NCBI GenBank assembly: GCA_003024785.1
Contig: PUQB01000057.1
Coordinates: 596,127-660,126, forward strand
Origin: Selaginella tamariscina
Lineage: Eukaryota > Streptophyta > Lycopodiopsida > Selaginellales > Selaginellaceae
Length of the DNA stretch: 64,000 bases
Direction: 5' to 3'
Made by a program: the position numbers and the translations under genes. Positions within the stretch are counted from its first letter, which is position 1; every line of letters begins with the position of its first letter. Below the pieces are notes generated by a model. That model worked only from the letters and a program-made list of their open reading frames with translations. It was not told the DNA's origin and ran no database searches. Positions 48,384-58,567 of the stretch are shown here, one piece after another.

Positions 48384-48894
48384 ATACGTGAAAATGGGAA
48401 TATAAAATAAATTACTAATTAATACTTAAGTTTTAATTATTAATTAATCATTTAATTAATATGTAATTAAGCCTTAAATATTAATTAATTAATTAATTAA
48501 TCCTTCAATAACCTTACTTAGTAAGGAATATTCCTAAAATATCTTAGAATATTCATATTATTCTAAAAATAGTTTACAATAATGAAGAAATACTATCAAA
48601 CATAATTACAAATGAAATCATTTCTTATCAACATGTTTTTTTTTAAATATTTACTTTCTTCCTAACCATAAGAGAAATTTCTTCATTTTGTCTAAATCAT
48701 CACTCTCCGGATTAATCAAATCATTTTGGTCAATATCTTGATGTTGTTGCCACCACCTTAACACTCTCACGAATGCAATTGGGAGTTGCCATCCTTGTTA
48801 ATACATAAGATGTAATAAGAAGGTCTGCATAAAGGCTCATCTAAAAATGACGTTCCTTAAGAATAATATTATAAAGCGCCCGGTTGCTATCCTT

Positions 48895-49910
48895 CATTTT
48901 ATAAAATTCAAAATCACGAGAAAGAAAAGCTTCAGGAAATGTTGATACGGTGGATACTGCTCACAAAAATTTTCGAGATTCTTCTTTCTGAGGCACGTAT
49001 CCAAGTAGTTCACTAGCTCATCCATGATATCGTATCAGAATATGGATCGAAAGTGATTGGATGAATACAAGCAATGTTTTGGTTGAGCATAGCCTTCTGA
49101 GGAGAGTCGTCTACACTAAGATATGTGCATTCTTCATTATCCTTAAGCGACTGATCTCCCCATGAGTCCCAATTATTCTTTCATTCTTGAAGAAGTATGG
49201 CTTGCTTTCCTTTCTTATATTGTGAAATTCGAGAGGTTTATAACACATTCGCTGGTCAAAAATCCAATCTTTACGAATCACCTCTTCTGCAACACTACAA
49301 TGTTTCTTAAGCAAATTCAACAGCGGTGTTAAGTTATGAATCTGCATGCATGACCAAATCCCCACAAGCGCACCCATCTCCTTAAGCTTTTGAAAGAGAC
49401 GATCCAACCCTGGACGAAAAATAATATCATATCGAAATTTACCATGACAAGGAATGAAATCTCCTTGTTTGATTTTTTTTTCCTATCCTCGGGCCTTTGT
49501 CGATGAAGCAGAACACCATTGACATCCAACAACACAATATGGCCATGAGTAACATGAGATAGCGTTGCCTCTTGAATACTTTGCAAATCACTTGTTTGCT
49601 CCCTTTCACATTTATCCGTTGCCACTATCTCGTTGCCTATCCCTTCATCATTTAATTGTACATCATCCTTACAAGATTCAGATATTGCATGCGCTGAAGA
49701 AATTGATTTCGGAACTGAAGCCAATAAAAATGATGATGAAAAAACTGAAGTGGCCCCCATGGTAACGATGTTTTGAGCTGCATTATTATCCATTTCCTGC
49801 ATGAACTCTGTCATTCTGACATGTGGCACAAGAAATTGTCGCCAAACCCCTCTCTTACCTCATGCCAATGCTGAAAATCCATGTTCTCAATTGTTTCATT
49901 ACATCTGCAA
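48895..49910 (-). CDS. FCP1/HAD-like phosphatase inside the transposon
   Basis: A haloacid-dehalogenase fold protein of the FCP1/NIF type; members dephosphorylate proteins such as the RNA polymerase II tail. Seen in order: a variable, acidic N-terminal part (MTEFMQEMDNNAAQN), motif I HIVLLDVNGVLLHR (D-x-N-G-V-L, the plant variant of DxDxT), RPGLDRLFQKLKEMG with GIWSCM (motif II region), KPLEF and ESKPYFFKNERIIG, then HILV followed out of frame by DDSPQKAMLNQN (motif IV acid pair), and a helical tail NYLDTCLRKKNLENFCEQY. At least three frame changes: in the N-terminal part, before DDSPQ and before the tail. It lies downstream of the ParB/methyltransferase gene on the same strand, about 260 bases away. 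It could be a captured host gene or a true element gene. Confidence 0.7.
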
Positions 49911-50172
49911 AATGATAATTAGCTGACCTTAAAATTATCAAGGTATATTATTTACCTTGTTAATGTGTGACCCATGTTTGAACTAAAAGCTTCATTAATC
50001 CTTGAGAATTTATTTTCTGTACAAATATAAACGAAATATACAAAAATGCCTTATGTTACACTCATTTACAACTATTCGTCACTCTAAGAATTCATTAACA
50101 ATTCTTCTTCGCTATTACCTTCTGAGTGAGGCGAAGAAGGTCTAAGCCGCTTGTGAGATGGTTCAAGATCTT

Positions 50173-53154
50173 CTATCTTCTATTGATGTTTCCATGGGTA
50201 ATGGAGTGTGAATGTTCTGTACTCCTCGAGATAACTTCCGGTCTAATATCTGATTGAAGTTCGTCCTCAGACTCCGACATTGAACCAGATTCGTCTTCAG
50301 AGCTATCGCACTTATCTGGAGGGAACTTTCTCAAATACTCCTTTATGGATTCGTTGGGGTAGTCAGTTGAGAACCTATCTATCCACTTGTTCAGGTCCTC
50401 AACCATGGTCTTATCCTTTTCAACGGCAAATACACATGTATGCCGAAGGTAACACTCCTTCAAGACGGACCCCCTAGTGCAGTAGTCAAAAACCCACGCA
50501 TCACTGTGAGGACCCCTGATCAAGTTGACGATGCTCCGTGCCGCTTGACTTGTGATGTTTGGATAACGTACATTGCCGAATACGTCACTCTCAGCTATCG
50601 GTGTATCGGATGGAGGTTCAGGGCCGTTGGAGTGCAAACAGATGCCTGGCCAGTCATTTGGAAGTTTGAACATTGTTGGCGCAACCTGAACAACCGAATC
50701 AATTTCATCAGCATCATTCATATAAAATCCTGTCCAACGATGTTTATTCCTCTTGGCAAAGGAGAAGGCAAAGGTATCGGTGACATGAGCAAGAATCAAG
50801 AAATAAATACCTGAAAACGTAGATATCAGTCAAGAGTGCAAGTATGAATTCAATAATAAATACCTTCTTTGTACATGCTTGCACGGCTAAGTTTCTCCAC
50901 CAAATCCTCTAGTGTCCTGTCTGTCGAAGGATTTTTTGACACCCGCCGATCCATCACGAACAATTGAAACGGTTTCCTACAAGCAGTGATGGTACCCCAT
51001 AAAGTCTCCGAATCCAACAACAAACATCTGTAGGGCTTGTCGTGATTCGTAGCATCCTCCTTTATAAGGTTCAACTCGGTTCTCCGCTGCTGAAGGACTG
51101 CCATAAGAGAAGGCGTCATCGCAATGTTCTCCTTTTGGCGTTGGCGTGCAATAGATTCTTGCCCAGATCTTCCGATTGATTCACCCATTCGACAAGCATA
51201 TCATCATTTGTCACATGCAAATATTTGCTGACCTCTTCGTATGTTGAAGCCGAAATCCAACCCAGTTTGTGGCAGTGTATTCCCAACCACTCCTTGAAGT
51301 GCCTGACCGTCTTCAACTCCATTGCCTTGAGATGAAAAGGAGAGGTGGGCTGCTGTTGTTAATCTGTAATTTGCCATCAATCACCAAATCAGCCAAGACT
51401 TCCATCTCCTCCATCGTTGTTCCATTTAAAGGCTTCAACCATGTGAGCTTGAAATCGTTGTCTACATCCTTTATAGATTGAACAGACTTAGCCTTCGGCG
51501 TCTTACTGGGTTTCTTTGCAGTTTCTTCTGCTCACTTTTTGCTTCTTCTTCAGTGTTCCTTTTGCAAAGGATTCCATAATCCCCAACCATTTCGCAAAGA
51601 TCCTATCCTCGGGACAAGAAATCAACATCATCAAAAAGGATGTTTCCTTCCCGCCCACCTGGGCAAAATCAACTGCTACAATTTCTTCAACTCTCTGAAA
51701 AAAAGACAGATTAATATACCGGCGAGATAAATCCCGCCCAAACAATTTGCTTACCCGGTAGTCCGCAGATTGTGTTTCCCTGCGGTAGCTCTTTGTGGTC
51801 GCTGAAGAGATTCCCACACGGCTCGCGTGTGTTTGAACTTCTCCCATATTTTGCTGTTGTAGTGGTTGGTGTCTGCAGCGTCCCATTCCGCCGATAACTT
51901 ATGGTACTGCTCGATTGTGAGATTCGGCTTCGCTAAAAACGCCGATCTTTTCGTCAGCTTCTCACGGGTATGCTCGGAAAGTTTTGTTGCCATCGTTCCT
52001 TTTTGTGTTCGTCGAGAAGTCGTTGGGCTGCCGTTATTGTGTGCTGGCCACTAATGATGTAGTACTTAACTGATTTTCTATTCTCCGTCTGAACCTTCCT
52101 CATTTGTTCCGGTGTTGTGATCCACACTTTGTCAGCGCCTTTGTTTCTTCGTAGTATGCGCACAAAACAGCATTATGTGGAACGGTGTAAGAATTGTCGT
52201 CCTTCATCTTCTCCATGAGCTCAGCTACACGTTCCTGATTGAGTGGCCTGTAATTGAAGTTTGGGTTGACGCTGCAATACTTAACCCTACACTCGTAAAT
52301 CCTATCATCCAACATCATTTCCTTGTGGCTTATTGCAGCATGGGATGCCACAGGTGCAGCTGACAAAACGACTAATGATTTTCTTTACGATCCGAATCAA
52401 CATGTGTGATCCCCGATTGATGCTGTTCTAATGTTCTCGGCACACTCTTCCAGCTCCCGAAATTTCTAAGCAAATTGAACGTGATCTGTAAAGAACCTGA
52501 GACCAAGCCACCCTCTCAATCTCCTTTATGATGTCGCTGTGTTCTTCTTCAATGTGAAGAGGGACGATTGCTCCACTTGTGGATTTTCTGTATTGTGAAG
52601 CAATATCTCCTGAGAATACACCTACTCGATGAGTCTGAAGATCTTCGAAGTAGACATCCAGTTGGATCCCCTCCATAGATGGGCTTTCGTTGAGTTGAAG
52701 AAGAACTCACAAGGTCAACATCATTAGTGAACACGTGAACGTCATTATCCACAAGTCGACAAAACCACCCGAAATTAATGTTGTAACTGGCGACCTCTGG
52801 ATCCGAGAACGTGACATTGGATGGAACAAGGCATATGTGTCGAGCATCGTTCAATCTGGGTTCACAGCATGCTTTCGGATGCTTGACTAGCACACCCACT
52901 TTCCATTGTTTTGCTTGTCCATGCGATGTGACAGAGGTTAGTTTGACAGCAACCATGGTTGTTCCAATGCGCTTCCCGTTTAGTTTGAAATATGGCCAAG
53001 TTGATTCCAGAATCCCCCTGCCCATCTCTTCTCCTGCTCTCGTCTTAATGTCACCTCAATTCCACATCTGAATACAAAAATGATTATTCAAGCACATATC
53101 CGAGTATAACAGATTTTATTTTAATTCTTACCCAGAATTTGACGACGACTCCAT
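50173..53154 (-). CDS. ParB/sulfiredoxin-like plus DNA methyltransferase-like protein
   Basis: One long gene in pieces. N-terminal block (53,154-52,550): IKQGDRVISMESSSNSG, an intron (about 53,140-53,070), then MGRGILESTWPYFKLNGKRI and a chromatin-reader-like region of unknown family. Middle block (about 52,370-51,960): NPNFNYRPLNQERVAELM and YYIISGQHTITAAQ, the two halves of a ParB/Srx-like domain (the second corresponds to the G-x-H-R/T..A motif). Then KLSAEWDAADTNHYN and FKLTWLKPLNGTTMEEM, no known domain. C-terminal block: SDAWVFDYCTRGSVLKECYL with CVFAVEKDKTMVEDL (about 50,500-50,400), like the SAM-binding motif I (D-x-C/F-x-G-x-G and acidic end) at the C-terminus of beta-type adenine methyltransferases. 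No clear DPPY/W is seen; LLLDSETLWG sits where it might be. The tail is acidic. Several one-base shifts. A second intron spans about 51,754-51,697. Start uncertain because an acceptor (TTTTGCAG) precedes the first block. Confidence 0.6.
51720..51739 (-). repeat. Single palindrome unit inside an intron
   Basis: GGCGAGATAAATCCCGCC within the second intron of the ParB/methyltransferase-like gene is a variant of the array unit, nearly equal to the one at about 54,138. A trace survives at the matching place in copy C (GATTTATCTCGCC, about 44,981-44,993). Confidence 0.65.
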
Positions 53155-53296
53155 ACTAATGACTCGATCTCCTTGTTTAATTAAATCGTCCTTCTGCAAA
53201 ATAATACACTATGAATACAAATCATATAAAAACGCACACACACTTGTATAAACCCGAATATACAAAAATAATACACAGAGAGAAGTGGACGGAATT

Positions 53297-53382
53297 AACT
53301 GTCCAAAGCTCACATTTGTGCTAGTGCAAAAAAAGATAACATTTCGTTTTAGAACCACCACAAATGTGAGCTCTGGACAGTT
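53297..53382. repeat. 24-bp inverted repeat with 38-base loop
   Basis: Arms 53,297-53,320 and 53,359-53,382 are complementary apart from one position; the core is GCTCACATTTGTG / CACAAATGTGAGC. It lies between the first exon of the ParB/methyltransferase gene and the left palindrome array. It could be an operator or an RNA hairpin. Confidence 0.75.
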
Positions 53383-53464
53383 TTACATAGATTCCTAGCT
53401 TTTACTCGAAATATTATGATATAGCAACTTATATATACTAATACACATATATATTCACATGGAA

Positions 53465-54340
53465 GGTGCGGCGGGATTAATCTCGCCACCTTTTTGGAGG
53501 CCTTGAACGGGAGTGCAGGATTAATCCTGCCACCCTTCTTGATCTCAGAGAGAACTTGGCAGGATTTATTTGCACACCCCTTCAGTGACTCCTAAAAAGG
53601 CGGCGGGATTAATCTCGCCCACCATGTAAGGGATGGTGAAATAAATTCGCCACCCTTCCCAATCCCTCCATTGGTATGTTGTAAACCTTCTACGTCTAGA
53701 CAGAAAACGTTTGGGATTGGTCCGACTCACCAATGAAGAAAAAGGGAAGGGTGGTGGATTCATCCTCCAATAGGCATTGAAGGCTCGGCGGGATTAATCC
53801 CGCTGCCCAGGCCCTTCACTCGAGCCCTAGGCGGCGGGATTAATCCCCGGACGCCAATGCCCTGCGCAGAATCGGGCGGGATTAATCCCGCTACAGGCCC
53901 TTCAGGCAAGCCTTTGGCGGCGGGATAATCCCGCCCGATTCCATGCAGGACATGCGTACGCGGGATTAATCCCGCCGCCTAGGCCCTTCACTCGGGCCCT
54001 AGGCGGCGGGATTAATCCGCCGGATGCCAATGCCCTTGCACAAAATCAGGCGGGATTAATCCCGCTGCCTAGGCCCTTCAGGCAGGCCTTTGGCGGCGGG
54101 ATTAATCCGCCGCCTAGGCCCTTCAAATAGGTCAATGGTGGCGAGATAAATCCCGCCAGATTTCGCGCAAGGCATCCATAGGCGGGGGATTAATCCCGCC
54201 GCTATTCGGTTAGCCTCAATCTCGCCGCTCATGAGGCTAACCAATAACCTGCCTGAAATGGCGGTGGAATTAATCCCGTTGCTCATGAGGCTAACCGAAT
54301 AGCCTGCCTAAAGGGCGGCGGGATTAATCCCGCCGCTACA
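53465..54340. repeat. Left array of GGCGGGATTAATCCCGCC palindromes
   Basis: About 17 units spaced roughly 40-45 bases, most of the form GGCGGGATTAATCCCGCC with decayed variants. Spacers between units are themselves repetitive (blocks such as CCTAGGCCCTTCA and GGCAGGCCTTTGG). The sequence is far more GC-rich than its surroundings. It lies 5' of the minus-strand ParB/methyltransferase gene. Units near the outer edge (53.46-53.75 kb) are the most diverged. Confidence 0.92.
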
Positions 54341-54602
54341 CACACACACACACACATATATTAATATATGTATATGTGTGTGTAGGAGAGTGCGTGTGTG
54401 TGCCAGAGATAGACAAATCAGATAAAATTATAAATACACACACACATATGTATTGTATATGTATATCGTATGTGTGGTGTTAAATTATACAGATACACAC
54501 ACACACACACATATATATACAGGAGAGTGTGTGTGTGTGCGAGAGATACAATTAAAAATCAATAAAATTATACAGACACACACACACACACATATATATA
54601 TG

Positions 54603-54634
<32 letters not shown>

Positions 54635-55080
54635 GTATAGGAGTGTGCGTGTGTGTGCGAAAATAGATAATAAATATAATATACAGATACTGGTACACAT
54701 AATATATGTATGTATATTATATGTATATAGGTATATATGTGTGTGTGTGTGTGTGTATCGTGAGTATGCGTGTGTGAGCGAAACAAATAAAATCATACAG
54801 ATAAACAGGAGTGTGCGTGCGTGTGCAAGAGATAAATTAATAAATTAATAAAATTATACAGATACACAAACATAACACACACAGATATATATTATATATA
54901 TATTATTATATATTATATATATCTGTGTGTGTATATGTATACGAGTGTGCGTGTGTGTGCGAGAGATAGAGATCTAATAATATTATTTAAGATTACACAC
55001 ACATATAAATATATATGTGAATAAAAATAAATAAATAAAACTCAAGAGTGCGTGTGAGAGAGAGAGAGATCTCACCTGTG
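54341..55080. repeat. Microsatellite block
   Basis: Alternating (CA)n/(TG)n and (TA)n runs with a higher-order repeat of about 80-120 bases: 'GAGTGTGCGTGTGTGTGCGAGAGATA..AATAAAATTATACAGATACACACA' recurs about six times. Frames through it encode only Thr/His/Tyr/Val/Cys strings and are not genes. Confidence 0.85.
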
Positions 55081-55439
55081 TGTGAGAGAGAGATGGAGAT
55101 TTCACAGCCGCCGCCTTACTTCTTAAAACCTTAAATATACCAAACCCTAAAGGAATAGAATATATATTAACCCTAATTGAATATTCCTTTCTAAGAATAT
55201 ACTTAAACCCTAAAAAGAATAACTATAGATTCGCCTTAAACGAATATTCTTTCATTATTATTATCAGCGTGTGCGTGTGCGTGGGTGTATCACATACACT
55301 TCAAGAATAAAAATCATGCAGGGGTTTAACATGTGTGTGTCCATGAGAGTGTTAAAGTTTCACGTGCAGCGATACATATACACACATGTATTATACACAT
55401 AGTACATACATATTAGTACATATTAATATTAAAGAGACA

Positions 55440-55960
55440 AAGTACATAATCATGCATGGTGTGTATGTATGAGAAAGAGTGACAATACATGTTATGGATC
55501 CTGCATGGTGTGTATGTTTGAGAAAAGAGAAACAGTACATATTAATATGGATCATGCATGGTGTGTATGTATGAGAAAAGAGAAGAGTGTTAACAAATTA
55601 AATTCATACACATTGCATGTATTAGTACACACATATACATACACACATGTATACACACAGACATACATACATATTACATGTGTAAATTCAATGTGTTACA
55701 TAGGGTTTAGGGTTTAGGGTTAGGATGGATCATGCATGGTGTTTATGTATGAGAGGAGTGAGTGTTATACATAGATATACATTATACATATTACATAATT
55801 TGTAACATCAGTACATATTATGGATCATGCATGGTGTGTATGTATGAGAGAAGAGATAGGCTACATATTATGGATCATGATCATGCATGGTGTATATGTA
55901 TGAGAGAGGGATTATGCATGGTGACACTGTGTATCTATGAGAGAAGAGATAAAGTGTTAA
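55440..55960 (+). repeat. Tandem ATCATGCATGGTGTGTATGT units
   Basis: About eight irregular copies of ATGGATCATGCATGGTGTGT followed by ATGTATGAGA and AGAG-rich ends, mixed with longer repeats (ACACATTGCATG..ATATTACATGTG at 55,610-55,690 and again at 55,970-56,060). Confidence 0.8.
55701..55724 (+). repeat. Short telomere-like run
   Basis: Three consecutive units of the plant telomere repeat TTTAGGG, the last imperfect. Too short to mark a telomere; it supports a plant source. Confidence 0.7.
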
Positions 55961-56229
55961 CAAATGAAATCGTACACATTGCATATATTAATACACATAT
56001 ATACATACACACGTGTATACACACAAATATACATATATATTACATGTGTAAATTCAATGTGTTACATACACACAGACTGTACATATAGATCATAATGCGT
56101 TGAACATGATGTTTTTAATAAGAAGCAACATATAATTTCTCAAGTTTGGTTTAAGGCAATGTGCATGTGTGTGCATATGTGTCTCTATAAGTGCTTATAA
56201 TGCGTGTGCACGTGTATATATAAATTTAT

Positions 56230-56990
56230 GATTGTGTTTATATATGTGTGCAACAACATCGAATAATTAAGAAAATAATATTAATAACACACTATGAACA
56301 TATTTACATAATAATATATGATTTTATCTAATATATAGCCATATATAGTTTTAATATATATATTAATTTAATATTGATAATAAGGTTTAACACTGGAATA
56401 TTCTTGAAATAATAAGAATTTAATTGAGAAAAATCCATTAATATATACAAATGTAGATCAAGTACTGAAATAATTAACTAAATTAATTATGATAATCATG
56501 TTTAATATTGGAATATTCTTGGAATAATAAAAGAATATCCCATTAATATAAAGAAGATTAATTACTCAAGTATTTAAGAAAATGATATTAAATACACACT
56601 ATGAAATATTTTAAATTATACATATAATACATCATTTTATCTAATATATAGTCATATATAGTTTTATAATATATATTAATTTAATATTGATAATAAGGTT
56701 TAACATAGGATATTCTTGAATAATAACAAATTTAATTGAGAAAATCCCATTAATATATACAAATGTAGAATAATTACTAAAATATTTAAGAATAAGACTA
56801 ATTTACTTATGATAATCAGGTTTAATATTGAATATTCTTTGAATATTAAGAAAATAATAAAGAATATCCCGTTAATAGTAGGAAATGTAAATTAATTACT
56901 CGAGTAATTAAGAAAATAATAATTAATAAACAAACTATGAATATATTTTTAAATGATACATAATAATATATCAATTTATTTATTGTAATT
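56230..56990. repeat. AT-rich long-period repeats
   Basis: Blocks such as TAATAAGGTTTAACA..GGATATTCTTGAA, AATCCCATTAATATA and TTAATATTGATAA recur with a period of roughly 150-330 bases, three to four times. Confidence 0.7.
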
Positions 56991-56991
56991 A

Positions 56992-56995
<4 letters not shown>

Positions 56996-57041
<46 letters not shown>
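56996..57041. repeat. (TA)n microsatellite
   Basis: Uninterrupted TA run of about 46 bases in the AT-rich centre of the transposon. Confidence 0.9.
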
Positions 57042-57045
<4 letters not shown>

Positions 57046-57377
57046 AACTTAATAAATATATACTTGAATATTAAGAATGTAGAATAATTACAAAAATTTC
57101 GTAATATTAAACAGCTTGAAGCACTTAAATGACATTAAATACAATTTTAAAACACATTAAAATTGGAGAGTATATATGTCAGACTGTTTCAACTCATCTT
57201 AAAAATTTTTTTTTCTGTTATTTCAAAAATTTCAAATTTCTGACATAAGTATTGTCGGTCTAATATGTAAATTTAAAAATGCATTTAATTTCCCACTCAA
57301 ATTCAGATCTGGTTCTTTGTCCGGCAAGGGTTTCTTTATTTTTTTTATTTTTTCACTCTTCAGATTTTCTTTTTCTT

Positions 57378-57460
57378 CTTAGTGATCAGCTCAGAGCGAC
57401 ATTAAATTGGGTGCGCTATTGTTTATAGGAAAGCACGGCGCCTTCAGTGCTGTTTACAAG
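57378..57460 (+). other. Possible 5' exon of the transposase gene
   Basis: A GC-normal stretch in AT-rich DNA with CTTCTTAG before it and a strong donor (TTTACAAGTAAGTATT) at its end. A coding exon beginning at an acceptor (TTTATGTGCAG) lies at 58,574. If both sites are used, the right palindrome array is inside this gene's first intron. Confidence 0.4.
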
Positions 57461-57614
57461 TAAGTATTATAAACAAATTTAAATATATTTATAAAGATTC
57501 ACTCTCTTACATTCTCTCTTAAATTTTAGAATTTAGGATTTAGGAATGCATTAGGATTACAATATATTTGTTAGGGATTTATCCCGTTTAAATATACTTT
57601 AACTTAATATTCTC

Positions 57615-58430
57615 GGTTAGCCGGGGGCGATTAATCCGGCCATTTTTTTTTGCCTCTTTGAAGAGGTGGCGGGATTAATCCCGCCACCATCTCTTTATAG
57701 CTATGGCAGAATTAGTCCGGGCAATGCTTCTCCGCCTTTTAAAAAGAGCGCGATTAATCCCGCCGATAACTTCTCAACTGATAAAGAGTTACTTGAATTT
57801 ATTGAAAAGAGTTATCTACGGGATTAATCTTGCCAACCAGGGGTGGCGGGATTAATCTCGCCACCACTTCCTGTTTTAAATATTTGTGGGCAGGATTCAT
57901 CCGAATCTCTTTGAAATCATAGTTTCGGAGAGTTGTGGGGGGATTAATCCCCCCCGTCGTCAGAGTTGTGGCGGATTAATCCCGCCGCCTATTCTCCTCG
58001 TCAGTGTTGTGGGCGGATTAATCCCGCCCCTCTTCCTCGTCGGAGGATTTGCGGCGGGATTAATCCCGCCGACTTCTCCCGAGGAAGATCGGCGGGATTA
58101 ATCCCCCGGTACTTCCTCGTCGGAGGGAGTCCGCGGCGGATTAATCCCGCCACTCTCTCGAGAGGGAGCGGCGCGGATTAATCCCGCCGTTCCTCCGGAG
58201 GGAATCGCGCGGGATTAATCCCGCCGACTCTCTCGAGGGGTAGGTCACGGCGGGATTAATCCCGCCGACCTCTCGGGGAGAGTCGCGCGGGATTAATCCC
58301 GCCGACCTCCTCCGAAGGGTAGAGTCGCGCGGGATTAATCCCGCCGACTCTCCGAAGGGGTAGAGTCGCGGCGGGATTAATCCGCCATCGTTCCTCTCGA
58401 GGAGTTGTGGGCGGGATTAATCCCGCCCAT
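57615..58430. repeat. Right array of GGCGGGATTAATCCCGCC palindromes
   Basis: About 20 units spaced roughly 38-45 bases; most retain GGATTAATCCCGCC and many the full 18-base palindrome. Spacers are themselves inverted or direct repeats of CTCTCGAGGGAG / CTCCTCCGAAGGG type, different from those of the left array. It ends about 140 bases before the first transposase exon. Units nearer the gene are the least diverged. Confidence 0.92.
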
Positions 58431-58567
58431 CAGTTGTATTAATAAAGCATGAGATATTATCTTATACATAATTATGTATTATTGCACATGCATATTATTA
58501 AGCAACTGCAGTTATGATTTCTTAAAATATTGCATAAACAGATATCATAAATAACACAATTATTTAT

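Noticed and set aside
52811-53071. Plus-strand frame within the transposon
   Set aside because: Reverse complement of the ParB/methyltransferase N-terminal block.
53465-54340. Palindromes as E2F promoter sites
   Set aside because: GGCGGGA half-sites resemble E2F motifs, but the fixed symmetric TTAA centre and array form fit a dyad-binding protein better; kept only as a remote alternative.
54453-54848. Open frames of 100-130 codons on both strands
   Set aside because: Produced by TG/CA/TA microsatellites; same repeat read on both strands.
55701-55724. Chromosome end
   Set aside because: Only three TTTAGGG units, flanked by ordinary repeats and genes on both sides.
57886-58181. Frames with a repeating GGLIPP / INPA pattern
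   Set aside because: A direct translation of the palindrome array; not a repeat protein.
53465-58430. Palindrome arrays as a CRISPR array
   Set aside because: Spacers are repetitive rather than unique, units are decayed, no cas genes, and the host is a plant.
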